From: Candidatus Babelota bacterium
GTDB lineage: Bacteria; Babelota; Babeliae; Babelales; RVW-14
NCBI GenBank assembly: GCA_013289515.1
Contig: JABCZU010000009.1
Span: forward strand, 21,683-53,687
Direction: 5' to 3'
Length of the DNA stretch: 32,005 nucleotides
Shown: piece by piece, positions 15,069-23,009 of the stretch
How the letters are laid out: each line of letters begins with the position of its first letter
How positions within the stretch are numbered: the stretch's first letter is position 1
Notes under the pieces: model-generated
Told to the model about the DNA's origin: nothing
The model's input: only the letters and a program-made list of their open reading frames with translations
The model's database searches: none
Translations under genes and position numbers: made by a program

Positions 15069-15473
15069 ATGAGTATAGGCATACTCAAAAAGACTATAAT
15101 GTTCAGTGGCTTTTTAACGTTAGGCGCGCCGCTTCAGCTGGCTGCCATGCACAAGACAAGTGCCCTGAGCGTACCAGATACTTTGTTGGATGGTGTTAGC
15201 GATAATAGTAGCGATAGTGATGAGGAGCAAGATCAAAACATTAGCTATCAAAAACATGTGCTAAAGGCCGAAATACATGCACAAAGAGCTATAAAATGTA
15301 GCACCCTGTATCAAATCAACGCTCTAAAAGATTCATTGAATGATATCGCGCCTGAAAAGCTTGCTGAGGTCCAAGAAAAGATTGCTGAGATGGAAAGAGT
15401 GTTAGCTACGATTGATGCATGTATAGCCAGATTGAAAGCGACTATTAAAAATCTTATCAGCAGCAGAACATAG
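15069..15473 (+). CDS. Small secreted coiled-coil protein
   Basis: This 134-residue protein has a signal peptide (ILKKTIMFSGFLTLGAPLQLAAM, cleavage probably near AA-MH). An acidic low-complexity linker follows (SDNSSDSDEEQDQN). The C-terminal half is a long amphipathic helix with heptad-like spacing (KLAEVQEKIAEMERVLATIDACIARLKATIKNLI), probably a coiled coil. No known family is recognised. It lies 26 bases before the ABC-F gene, so they may be co-transcribed, but a functional link is not evident. Confidence 0.7.
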   Translation: MSIGILKKTIMFSGFLTLGAPLQLAAMHKTSALSVPDTLLDGVSDNSSDSDEEQDQNISYQKHVLKAEIHAQRAIKCSTLYQINALKDSLNDIAPEKLAEVQEKIAEMERVLATIDACIARLKATIKNLISSRT

Positions 15474-15499
15474 TACCTAAGGAAAGCAGGGGAAATTGA

Positions 15500-16921
15500 A
15501 TGAGCCATCAACCCATAATCCTCAAAAATATTAGTGTATATTTTCCGCACAAAACCTGCTTTGAACATTTTTCCAAGCAGATTAATTATGGTAGCCGCAT
15601 TGCCATCATAGGTAAGAACGGTAGTGGCAAATCAACGCTGCTTAAAATTATTCAAGGATTGGTCGAGCCATCACAGGGGCAGGTACATATTCCACATAAT
15701 ACTACCTTTGGGTATGTGCCGCAGGTCATTAGCAATCACCATGATTTAAGCGGTGGGCAACGGCTGAACGCAGCGTTAACGGCAGCACTGGCTAAAGATC
15801 CCTCGGTCTTATGTTTGGATGAGCCAACCAACCACCTTGATGCCAGCAACCGAAAATCATTGATGCGCATGCTACAAGCATTTCACGGAACGTTGATCGT
15901 TGTATCACACGACGTTGAGTTGTTGCGTACGTGCGTTGATGAAATTTGGCATATCGATGATGAGGAAATTGCCTGCTTTACTGGGCAGTATGATGATTAT
16001 GTGCGCGAGCAACGTACCGCGTTGCAGACAAAAATACAGCAGAGAGAATCACTGGACAAAGCACAAAGGAAGGCTAAATCTGCTGTGCAGGCCGAACAGA
16101 AACGTGCCGCTGGAAGCCAGCGTGTCAACGCCTATGAAAATGATAAGGTGCTTAGAGGTGCCATGAAGGAAAAGGGGGCAAGGACTGCGGGTAAGAAGGT
16201 TGGCAAGCTTAATGAGACCAAGGAGCATATCGATGCTCAGCGCAAAGAGCTGCGGTTACCGGAAATCATTACACCAAAATTTTCACTGACAGCAGCCCAT
16301 GGCGGCTCCAAGTTTTTGGTTACTATCACCAATGGTGCATGCGGTTATAAAAATCCTGTGCTAACAAATATACACATCACTATTGGACCCGGAGAGCGTG
16401 TTGCCATTCTTGGCGATAATGGCTCCGGCAAATCAACGCTCTTTAAGGCGATTCAAGGTGATGCACTGGTCATTCGTTCGGGAGAATGGCATGTGCCCAA
16501 GCAAGAAGAGATTGGGTACCTTGGCCAACACTATGATACACTGCCAGCTGAATCTACCGTGTTTGAGATTATTCAACATCATGTAATCGGCTGGACAGAT
16601 GCTGATATCAGGCGCCACCTGAATGATTTTCTCTTTCGTAAAAACGAAGAGGTAATGGCAAAGGTTAAGGCCTTGTCGGGCGGCGAAAAGGCGCGGCTCT
16701 CGCTTGCGCTGATTGCGGCTAAAACACCAAGGCTGCTCTTGCTGGATGAAATTACCAATAACGTTGATCTGGAGACCCGCGAACATATTATTGAAGTACT
16801 TAAAGAGTACCCTGGAGCTATCATTGTCATATCGCATGATCAAGATTTTCTTACGCGTATAAATATCGACAAAAGCTATTCTATTAATGATGAAGAACTG
16901 AAGCCTATTATTGATTTCTAG
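15500..16921 (+). CDS. ABC-F family ATPase
   Basis: This 473-residue protein has two ABC ATPase domains in one chain and no membrane segments, the ABC-F plan. Domain 1 has Walker A GKNGSGKST (38-46), signature LSGGQR and Walker B LCLDEPTNHLD. Domain 2 has GDNGSGKST (about 305-313), signature LSGGEK and Walker B LLLLDEITNNVD. Both have the switch His in VVSHD/VISHD. Between them is a charged linker (KIQQRESLDKAQRKAKSAVQAEQKRAAG), much like the ribosome-inserting interdomain linker. ABC-F proteins act on ribosomes, as translation factors or as antibiotic protection proteins. The DEITNNVD variant replaces the usual Pro of DEPTN in the second domain. Whether this one gives resistance cannot be judged. 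It starts behind CAGGGGAAATTGA. Confidence 0.92.
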   Translation: MSHQPIILKNISVYFPHKTCFEHFSKQINYGSRIAIIGKNGSGKSTLLKIIQGLVEPSQGQVHIPHNTTFGYVPQVISNHHDLSGGQRLNAALTAALAKDPSVLCLDEPTNHLDASNRKSLMRMLQAFHGTLIVVSHDVELLRTCVDEIWHIDDEEIACFTGQYDDYVREQRTALQTKIQQRESLDKAQRKAKSAVQAEQKRAAGSQRVNAYENDKVLRGAMKEKGARTAGKKVGKLNETKEHIDAQRKELRLPEIITPKFSLTAAHGGSKFLVTITNGACGYKNPVLTNIHITIGPGERVAILGDNGSGKSTLFKAIQGDALVIRSGEWHVPKQEEIGYLGQHYDTLPAESTVFEIIQHHVIGWTDADIRRHLNDFLFRKNEEVMAKVKALSGGEKARLSLALIAAKTPRLLLLDEITNNVDLETREHIIEVLKEYPGAIIVISHDQDFLTRINIDKSYSINDEELKPIIDF

Positions 16922-17023
16922 GTGCGTTTTAGGTTTTTCAAGAACTTGATTCTACTATTGATTGTTATTGTGAATTTGATACAGTGTTATTTCACTCTTC
17001 AATACTAACATTTTATTTAGATT

Positions 17024-18562
17024 ATGAAATTTACAGGAAATGCGCTCGTGTTATACGCACAACTTACTTTTTTAATTTTTAGTTTTTTCGCCTCAATGCA
17101 TGCAATGGAACCCGAGCCCAAGGATTGTTTGGGTAGCATCAATTATGTTGACGCATTCAATCAGAAAGATATTCATGAGCGATTTTCTGGACATCTGTAT
17201 GAGAAAGCCTGTGGTACCAATGTTTTTGGCAAAGATAAAAAGCATGCGCTTATAACGAGTGGGCCAACTCATGCACTTATAACAAGTGGTTCTACTACGA
17301 GTGAAATGGCCCATGGTCTTGACTCTGATTATGAAAACGCATGTCTTGAGCAGTTACAATCGGCAAGGCACGATGCTATTACCGCACGTGCACGTGAAAG
17401 TTCAGTATTGTTTGTACTGCAGCTTATTGCGACTTATTTCGCCGTTGATCTTCTTGGCGGGGACTCTTTTGGTGGAAGCTTTGGTATTTTTAACACACTA
17501 TATAGTTCTACCTATTTAGTTCGTGATGTTATTCGCTCAGCATTTAATGTTTATTCTCCGCCAGCACACCCATTAAACGCATTAGAAGAAAGCTTTGCAG
17601 TAAATCAATGCTTTATCCCGAAAGATTTATGGGCTATCATAACTGAAAAATTTATGCTTGCACGACAGAATCAATTCCAACAACGTGAAGGTATGAACTT
17701 TCTTGAATTTGCATTAGGCCTAACGATCTACAAGCCACATGCAATAGCATCATTAAATGAAGATGCTGCATGGTCAGTTACAAAGGAATTGCACGCACGT
17801 GTTGATTTCTTTTTCAAAGATTATGAAACAGGCGACGGTAAAAAGTCTCTGTGGCACCTCAAAATTAATATTCATAAGTTCATTCAATCATTGCTAAGCC
17901 ATAACGGCGAAGCACCGCGCTATATCGGCCTTTATGGTCCAGGAGGTATTGGTAAGACTCGTTTTGTTAATGATCTTTGCACCTGGATCGAACAATTAAT
18001 GGCGAACAGCGTTCACTTTGAAAATTTGGTCATCTCATCCGCTGAAGAGCTTGAGGGAAGCGCACAACGTCCAGGAGCCTTTCTTAGAGTTGTACGTAAC
18101 CAATTGATGGCAAACAAAAGAGGCTCACTTGTCCTTATGGACGAAGCAACATGGCTTAATAAAGAAGATATGATAAGCCCCGCAAAACGCACCTTTAATG
18201 GGGACCAGTCGCGCCTATCAACAAGCTATTTTGGAGACGGCGTCGATGGTACCGGCATTACACTTGAACTTCCTCCAATGCTTATGTTTGTTGCATTGAA
18301 TGAGAAGGTGGCTGATAAGCCCCTCAGAGATAGATTCGATTTCATCGAGTTTCCTTTGCCCAGTAAAGAAGCTTTATCTCTACATGCACAGAAAATTGCT
18401 TGGCGAAGTAGCATACTTGCTCGCGTTGGGATTGTACCGCATAAAGATTTGATTGAATTGTGGATCAGTTATCTTAGTCCAGAAGATTGCAATTTTCGTT
18501 ATATAGCTGCCAATGTAGAGGAATTTTTATTAATGGAAGAGGCTGAGTTTGGTAGTTCATAA
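17024..18562 (+). CDS. AAA-type ATPase with a signal peptide, function unknown
   Basis: This 512-residue protein begins with a signal peptide (residues 8-28, VLYAQLTFLIFSFFASMHAM). A second hydrophobic stretch lies at about 125-145 (SSVLFVLQLIATYFAVDLLGG). The C-terminal half is a P-loop ATPase: Walker A GPGGIGKT at about 305-312, Walker B GSLVLMDEAT near 367-376, a sensor-like MLMFVALNE and an arginine-finger-like KPLRDRFDFIEFP. That order fits the AAA+ superfamily. A short internal repeat, HALITSG, occurs twice near residues 74-90. An ATPase domain behind an export signal is odd. It is more likely anchored in the inner membrane with the ATPase in the cytoplasm. It ends 52 bases before the lasso precursor genes and could share their transcript, but no known lasso pathway needs it. 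Confidence 0.75.
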   Translation: MKFTGNALVLYAQLTFLIFSFFASMHAMEPEPKDCLGSINYVDAFNQKDIHERFSGHLYEKACGTNVFGKDKKHALITSGPTHALITSGSTTSEMAHGLDSDYENACLEQLQSARHDAITARARESSVLFVLQLIATYFAVDLLGGDSFGGSFGIFNTLYSSTYLVRDVIRSAFNVYSPPAHPLNALEESFAVNQCFIPKDLWAIITEKFMLARQNQFQQREGMNFLEFALGLTIYKPHAIASLNEDAAWSVTKELHARVDFFFKDYETGDGKKSLWHLKINIHKFIQSLLSHNGEAPRYIGLYGPGGIGKTRFVNDLCTWIEQLMANSVHFENLVISSAEELEGSAQRPGAFLRVVRNQLMANKRGSLVLMDEATWLNKEDMISPAKRTFNGDQSRLSTSYFGDGVDGTGITLELPPMLMFVALNEKVADKPLRDRFDFIEFPLPSKEALSLHAQKIAWRSSILARVGIVPHKDLIELWISYLSPEDCNFRYIAANVEEFLLMEEAEFGSS

Positions 18563-18614
18563 TGAATGGCCACAAGCGTCTTAAGTTTTACAATTATAAT
18601 GACGGAGTTTTTCT

Positions 18615-18722
18615 ATGAAAAACATTCAAAAAAAAGAAGTCGTGCATTTGGGTAAGGCTTCTGCTCTTACACTAGGATGGGGAAAGTCATATTCCGAGCG
18701 AAGCACTCGATGGGGAAAATAA
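18615..18722 (+). CDS. Lasso peptide precursor 1
   Basis: This 35-residue gene is too short for usual gene callers. ATG 18615 follows GACGGAG. The leader is about 20 residues and ends HLGKASALTL, matching the proteobacterial lasso leader pattern LGKAS.ET.G (as in astexin-type precursors), with the obligatory Thr at position -2. The predicted core is GWGKSYSERSTRWGK. Gly1 supplies the amine and Glu8 the side-chain carboxylate, giving an 8-residue macrolactam, with a 7-residue loop and tail in which Arg12 or Trp13 could act as plug. It has no cysteines. Its stop codon overlaps the next precursor's start (TAATG). The downstream exporter, leader peptidase and cyclase genes make the assignment firm; the exact ring is inferred from the pattern. 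Confidence 0.9.
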   Translation: MKNIQKKEVVHLGKASALTLGWGKSYSERSTRWGK

Positions 18723-18814
18723 TGAAAGAAATCGTTTATTTGGGTAAGGCTTCTGCCCTTACACTGGGATTGGGAATAATGTATTTCGAGCGATGTACCC
18801 ATAGGGGAAAATAA
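18722..18814 (+). CDS. Lasso peptide precursor 2
   Basis: This 30-residue gene is translationally coupled to precursor 1 (TAATG overlap) and is its tandem duplicate. The leader is shorter, MKEIVYLGKASALTL (15 residues), but it keeps the LGKASALTL block and Thr(-2). The predicted core is GLGIMYFERCTHRGK, also 15 residues with Gly1 and Glu8. Aligned to core 1, positions 1, 3, 6, 8, 9, 11, 14 and 15 are identical; the rest differ, mostly within the ring and at 10, 12 and 13. It contains a single Cys10, which could dimerise or stay reduced. The product would be more hydrophobic than that of precursor 1. The ABC exporter starts 6 bases after the stop. Confidence 0.9.
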   Translation: MKEIVYLGKASALTLGLGIMYFERCTHRGK

Positions 18815-18820
18815 CGAAAT

Positions 18821-20545
18821 ATGTACAAAAGGCTCGCACATTATTATCTAAAACAACATACACAAACAGATAGATTTCGTCTCTTTTTGACATGCTTATT
18901 TTTGGTGCTTGCAAAGGGAGCTCTTTTGCTTGCACCATTTTATTTTGCGCAAATTATTGAAAAGTTATCACCAGGCAATCTTGGCACCCCTGCAAGGATC
19001 GTTGTACTGCTCATTTTTGCTTATGGCCTAAGCCGTTTGATGGGAGCAATTGCCGAAGAGCTACGACTGTATTGCTTCTTCCCCTTCGTATTTAAAATAC
19101 AACGCACTATTGTTCAAGACGTGATTAGCCATCTCTATCAATTGCCCTATGCATTTCACGTAGAACAAGCTGCCGGATCGGTATCAAAGACGGTATCTCA
19201 AGGGGTACGGTCGCTTGACCTCTTTGTCCATATGCTTATGTTCAATACAATTCCCATGGGCCTTGAAATCATCGTAACGCTCCTAGCAATAGTATTCTTT
19301 TTACCCTGGTACTGCGTTGCTTGTTTTGTTGTGTTAACTATCTTGCAAATAGCGCTAACAAGCATATGTGGTAATAAAATACATAAGTCATATGAACAGG
19401 CCTATGCAGCAGAAAATCAAATATATACGTTCCTGGAAGAGGGCTTAGTAAACATAGAGCAGGTAAAATATGCGCATACAGAAGAGTACGAACTTGAGCA
19501 GTTAAAGAAAAAAATAGCAGAGGTACAAACACATTCACTTGCAACGGCTAATCAAACCAGTGTATTGATTACCGCTCAACAAGCAATAATCAGCGTTGGG
19601 GCTGTTATCTTTTTTGTGCTCATATACTTGTCTGTAGCGTATGGGAAGATGAATACAACGCAAGCGATTATGTTTATGACCTATTGGTTACAGCTTACGT
19701 CGCCAATAGAACAATGTGCATTCTCATACAGTAAGCTACTTACGCTTGCTCATGATATTGACGTTTTTTTTGATTTACTTAAGGTTCCTGCAAAGCCCAA
19801 ACAAATACAGCCTAATGGGCTTGTATTAACAAGCGGCTCAATCGAATGTTGCAACCTTTCGTATGAATATAAACAATCAAAGTTTACGTTGAGCAATATA
19901 ACGTTTGCTATCGAAGACAATACGACCCTTGCAATAGTAGGGCCCAATGGGGCTGGAAAGACGACGTTGATACGCCTTTTGCTAGGAATGCTAGAACCAA
20001 CTCAAGGCATAATTAAAATCGCAGGTCAGGATATTGCACAGGTTGATCGAGCACTTTTATATGCGTCGATTGCGGTAGTACCTCAAGAGGTTCTATTGTT
20101 CAATAATACGATAGCCTATAATATCTGCTACGGGAGTTCTACAATCGATCAAGCATGGCTTGGCTATGTTTTACATCAAGCACAGCTTACAGACTTTATT
20201 GCTCGATTGCCTGATGGGCTGGACACCATTGTTGGGCAACGAGGTATTAAAATATCCGGAGGCGAGCGTCAGAAGATTGCCATCGCCCGTGCGCTTATGA
20301 AAAAACCAAAAATTCTTGTCTGGGATGAAGCAACCGCTTCACTTGATACTCATTCTGACGCTGAACTACAAAAAATATTACTATCGATTCCATGTACCAA
20401 AATAATCATTGCACATCGCCTGGCAGCGGTAAAGCATGCTGACAAGGTTATTGTTATGGATGAGGGCAGAATAGAAGAGCGGGGAACGCATACTATACTA
20501 CTGAACAATGGACAACTTTATAAAAAACTGTGGGATGCGCTATGA
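18821..20545 (+). CDS. Lasso peptide ABC exporter (D protein)
   Basis: This 574-residue fused ABC exporter has an N-terminal six-helix membrane domain (segments near residues 21-45, 55-80, 140-175 and 240-290) and a C-terminal ATPase. Walker A is GPNGAGKTT at about 374-382, the Q-loop is in VVPQEVLLF, the signature is ISGGERQK (about 477) and Walker B is ILVWDEATASLDT. The switch His is in IIAHRL. It is not peptidase-fused: no C39 domain precedes the membrane part, as expected for McjD-like lasso exporters, which act after leader removal by B. It would pump the mature peptides out and give self-immunity. It starts 6 bases after precursor 2 and overlaps the B gene by ATGA. Confidence 0.93.
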   Translation: MYKRLAHYYLKQHTQTDRFRLFLTCLFLVLAKGALLLAPFYFAQIIEKLSPGNLGTPARIVVLLIFAYGLSRLMGAIAEELRLYCFFPFVFKIQRTIVQDVISHLYQLPYAFHVEQAAGSVSKTVSQGVRSLDLFVHMLMFNTIPMGLEIIVTLLAIVFFLPWYCVACFVVLTILQIALTSICGNKIHKSYEQAYAAENQIYTFLEEGLVNIEQVKYAHTEEYELEQLKKKIAEVQTHSLATANQTSVLITAQQAIISVGAVIFFVLIYLSVAYGKMNTTQAIMFMTYWLQLTSPIEQCAFSYSKLLTLAHDIDVFFDLLKVPAKPKQIQPNGLVLTSGSIECCNLSYEYKQSKFTLSNITFAIEDNTTLAIVGPNGAGKTTLIRLLLGMLEPTQGIIKIAGQDIAQVDRALLYASIAVVPQEVLLFNNTIAYNICYGSSTIDQAWLGYVLHQAQLTDFIARLPDGLDTIVGQRGIKISGGERQKIAIARALMKKPKILVWDEATASLDTHSDAELQKILLSIPCTKIIIAHRLAAVKHADKVIVMDEGRIEERGTHTILLNNGQLYKKLWDAL

Positions 20546-21255
20546 CCTATTTTACTCTTGCACCAACAATATACGCTACACAGTGCGAAGATGCTATTAT
20601 CATTCTTGATAGCGCCAAAGACGCCTATATTAGTCTTGTTGGGGGTTCCGCAACGGACTTAAAAAATATTCTTGAAAATCCATTGATTGGAAATGAGATT
20701 GATACAAACAGTGCAATTGACGATTTCTTGGAACAGGGGTTTATTGTTAGAACTAACCAAGCAACCAAGACAAGACTTATGCCTGGTCCTTTAGAACCTG
20801 GGGGGCTGATTGACTATAAGTGGGATAGTAAAATTGGTTGGAAGCCCTTTGCTTATGCATCAAAGATAACGGTCATGCAAGCGCTTTGGCAGCTCAGAAA
20901 AGTACATGTAGCAATCGACAAGACTGGCTTTGCAACGCTTTTAACCATGATAAAAGCAGAACATGATCCGGGGAAAGTCTATCACATGCCAACAGAGCAA
21001 GAAATAGCAAAGCTCTCGGCCGCGATCGACGCGGCAAGTATCGTATATCCCAAGAAAACCTTTTGCCTAGCATGGGCAACAACCTTTGTTATCATGGCCT
21101 TACGTCGAGGATGGATGTGTAATTTGGTCATTGGGATACAGACTCAGCCGTTTTATGCGCATGCTTGGGCAGAGACCACTGGTCGGGTTATTCATGATGA
21201 TCCGGTTATTAGTAAAGTATTGGCTAAAATTCTTCAAGAGCCATTTCAAGAGTAA
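20542..21255 (+). CDS. Lasso peptide leader peptidase, fused RRE (B1) and transglutaminase-like (B2)
   Basis: This 237-residue protein binds and cleaves the leader. Residues 1-75 form a PqqD-like RRE (TYFTLAPTIYATQCEDAIIILDSAKDAYISLVG...IDDFLEQGFIV), the leader-binding domain. After a linker, residues 100-237 form a papain/transglutaminase-like peptidase. Cys175 lies in KKTFCLAWAT, His207 in PFYAHAWAETTGRV and Asp219 in IHDDP, the Cys-His-Asp triad of lasso B proteins. The segment ALRRGWMCNLVIGIQ is also typical. Fused B1-B2 is the proteobacterial McjB layout. An ATG at 20530 is in frame, but ATG 20542, overlapping the exporter's stop as ATGA, is preferred because it begins just before the RRE. 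Confidence 0.93.
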   Translation: MTYFTLAPTIYATQCEDAIIILDSAKDAYISLVGGSATDLKNILENPLIGNEIDTNSAIDDFLEQGFIVRTNQATKTRLMPGPLEPGGLIDYKWDSKIGWKPFAYASKITVMQALWQLRKVHVAIDKTGFATLLTMIKAEHDPGKVYHMPTEQEIAKLSAAIDAASIVYPKKTFCLAWATTFVIMALRRGWMCNLVIGIQTQPFYAHAWAETTGRVIHDDPVISKVLAKILQEPFQE

Positions 21256-21263
21256 GGGACATC

Positions 21264-23009
21264 ATGGTATTTATTTTGGGCGCATTTGGTAACAATATAC
21301 ATGCAACCTATGCGCAACGGATGGCACATCTTGAAGCGTCATATACTCTTAGTACTGAGCACCTTATGGTAATTGCTGGCAATAAGCAGGACACGCTTGT
21401 TTCTGATTATGTCTACCCTGTAGGACAAGAGGAAGGGGTATGTGTTGGAAAAATTTTTGGTCGTGACGATTATAAGCCAGCAAAATTTTCCAGTGGTATA
21501 GACCCTCAAACTTTTATGAAGAACTTTTGGGGACGCTATGTTGGGGTTGTGCATGACAAGGCAGAAAATAAAATTGTGCTCATGCGTGATCCGCAAGGCC
21601 TTTCAACACTTTTTTATTCTATAACACCTGACGGGATTATATTTTCTACTGACCTATCTATGCTCTACGATATGTGCGACGATAAGCCTGACGTCAATTA
21701 TGATTATTTTGCCCATTATCTTTTATATCAAAATCATGCCTTGCCTATTACCCCACTAAAAAACATATACGAACTACTGCCTGGAATGTCACTGAGTTTT
21801 GATCTTTCCTGCACAACTAAACAGGAACTGTTGTGGGATGTTTCCAGTGCCCATGCAAAAACCATTACCGATCCACGCACGTTTGAAGAAGAATTACGCC
21901 ATACTCTTATTTCATCGCTTAGTGCATGGACTGCTCAAAGTGATGGTATCTGTTTAGAACTATCAGGAGGATTAGATTCTTCCGCACTTATGATCATGCT
22001 ACGTGAAATATACCATCAGGATAAAAAAATTATTGGCGTAAATTATATTGATAGTAAAACACCAAGCTCTAATGAAGTTGCCTATGCTCAAGAAGTTGCA
22101 GATATGTGCAATGTCCCCCTCTATTTTAGTGATTGGCAGCAGTGTAGTGTACTGGATACGTTGCCAAGCTCTTGGCGGCCTAACAAGCCGAGTTCATATT
22201 TATTGTTTCATAAAATGAACGAACAATTAAATGAACGTGCGCAGCAACATGAGTGCTCAGAGATTATGAATGGTCAGGGAGGGGATCATATTTTTCTTGC
22301 ACCAGCACCTGAGAGTTCGCTTGCTGATTATTGGCTAGCGCACGGCTTTCGTGGTATCAAGAAGCCCCTTTCTGAGTTAGCAAGCATTAATCGTACCTCG
22401 TGGTCACTGCTCACCAAAAATGCACTTGTATCAATCAAGAATTATTATAGAGGTTCAATGATTGGTACAGCGGTAGAGGCACCGTATCTTGAAGACGGCT
22501 ATTATCAACAACTTACACCCATTCCATTGTATCTTGACGAGCAATATGCAACATTCTATCCAGCAAAAGCAGAGCAATTGCGATCATTCCATCATGCTGT
22601 TACAGAAGCGGATACTCATCAACGGTTTAATAATCGTTTAGTTACACACCCATTACTCTTTCAGCCAGTGGTCGAACTTGGTCTTGCCATTCCAACCTAC
22701 CAATCATTTGCAGGGGACTTTGATCGCATTTTTCTTAGAAATGTAGCGAGTCGAATTAAAAATCCAGCAGCACTGTGGCGTATGACAAAGGGACAAACAA
22801 CAGGGACCATCATTAAAGCGTTTTCACGGGACAATAAGAAGATTGAAGACTTTTTGATGCAGGGATCTATTGTGCGCTCTGGCATGATAAATACTGATTG
22901 GCTTCTTAATGCTTTAGCACAGATTAAACATGGGCAACATGAGCCTATGTGGCCCGTTATGCATCTTACCTCAGCACAACGCTGGCTCAATCAATGGCGG
23001 CTATCGTAA
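21264..23009 (+). CDS. Lasso cyclase, asparagine-synthetase-like (C protein)
   Basis: This 581-residue asparagine-synthetase-B homologue should adenylate the Glu8 side chain of the core and close the isopeptide bond with Gly1. The N-terminal glutaminase-like half (residues 1-185) lacks the catalytic Cys2 of true AsnB (it starts MVFILGAFG), so it cannot use glutamine, as in McjC. The synthetase half has the PP-loop LELSGGLDSS (232-240) and the conserved NGQGGDHIF (336-344; AsnB has GxGGDE). The length fits the family (about 510-620). It starts 8 bases after the B gene, AAGGGACATC being the probable ribosome binding site. Its last 23 bases overlap the convergent GNAT gene. Together with A, B and D this completes the minimal lasso pathway. 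Confidence 0.94.
   Translation: MVFILGAFGNNIHATYAQRMAHLEASYTLSTEHLMVIAGNKQDTLVSDYVYPVGQEEGVCVGKIFGRDDYKPAKFSSGIDPQTFMKNFWGRYVGVVHDKAENKIVLMRDPQGLSTLFYSITPDGIIFSTDLSMLYDMCDDKPDVNYDYFAHYLLYQNHALPITPLKNIYELLPGMSLSFDLSCTTKQELLWDVSSAHAKTITDPRTFEEELRHTLISSLSAWTAQSDGICLELSGGLDSSALMIMLREIYHQDKKIIGVNYIDSKTPSSNEVAYAQEVADMCNVPLYFSDWQQCSVLDTLPSSWRPNKPSSYLLFHKMNEQLNERAQQHECSEIMNGQGGDHIFLAPAPESSLADYWLAHGFRGIKKPLSELASINRTSWSLLTKNALVSIKNYYRGSMIGTAVEAPYLEDGYYQQLTPIPLYLDEQYATFYPAKAEQLRSFHHAVTEADTHQRFNNRLVTHPLLFQPVVELGLAIPTYQSFAGDFDRIFLRNVASRIKNPAALWRMTKGQTTGTIIKAFSRDNKKIEDFLMQGSIVRSGMINTDWLLNALAQIKHGQHEPMWPVMHLTSAQRWLNQWRLS

Noticed and set aside
18595-18600. TATAAT as the -10 box of the lasso operon
   Set aside because: It touches the ribosome binding site GACGGAG; a transcript starting 6-8 bases later would lose it, and no -35 box is at the right distance. 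The true promoter may be further upstream.
18626-18841. Open frame antisense to the lasso precursors
   Set aside because: It mirrors the duplicated precursor sequence and has no domain or start signal; the plus-strand precursors explain the region.
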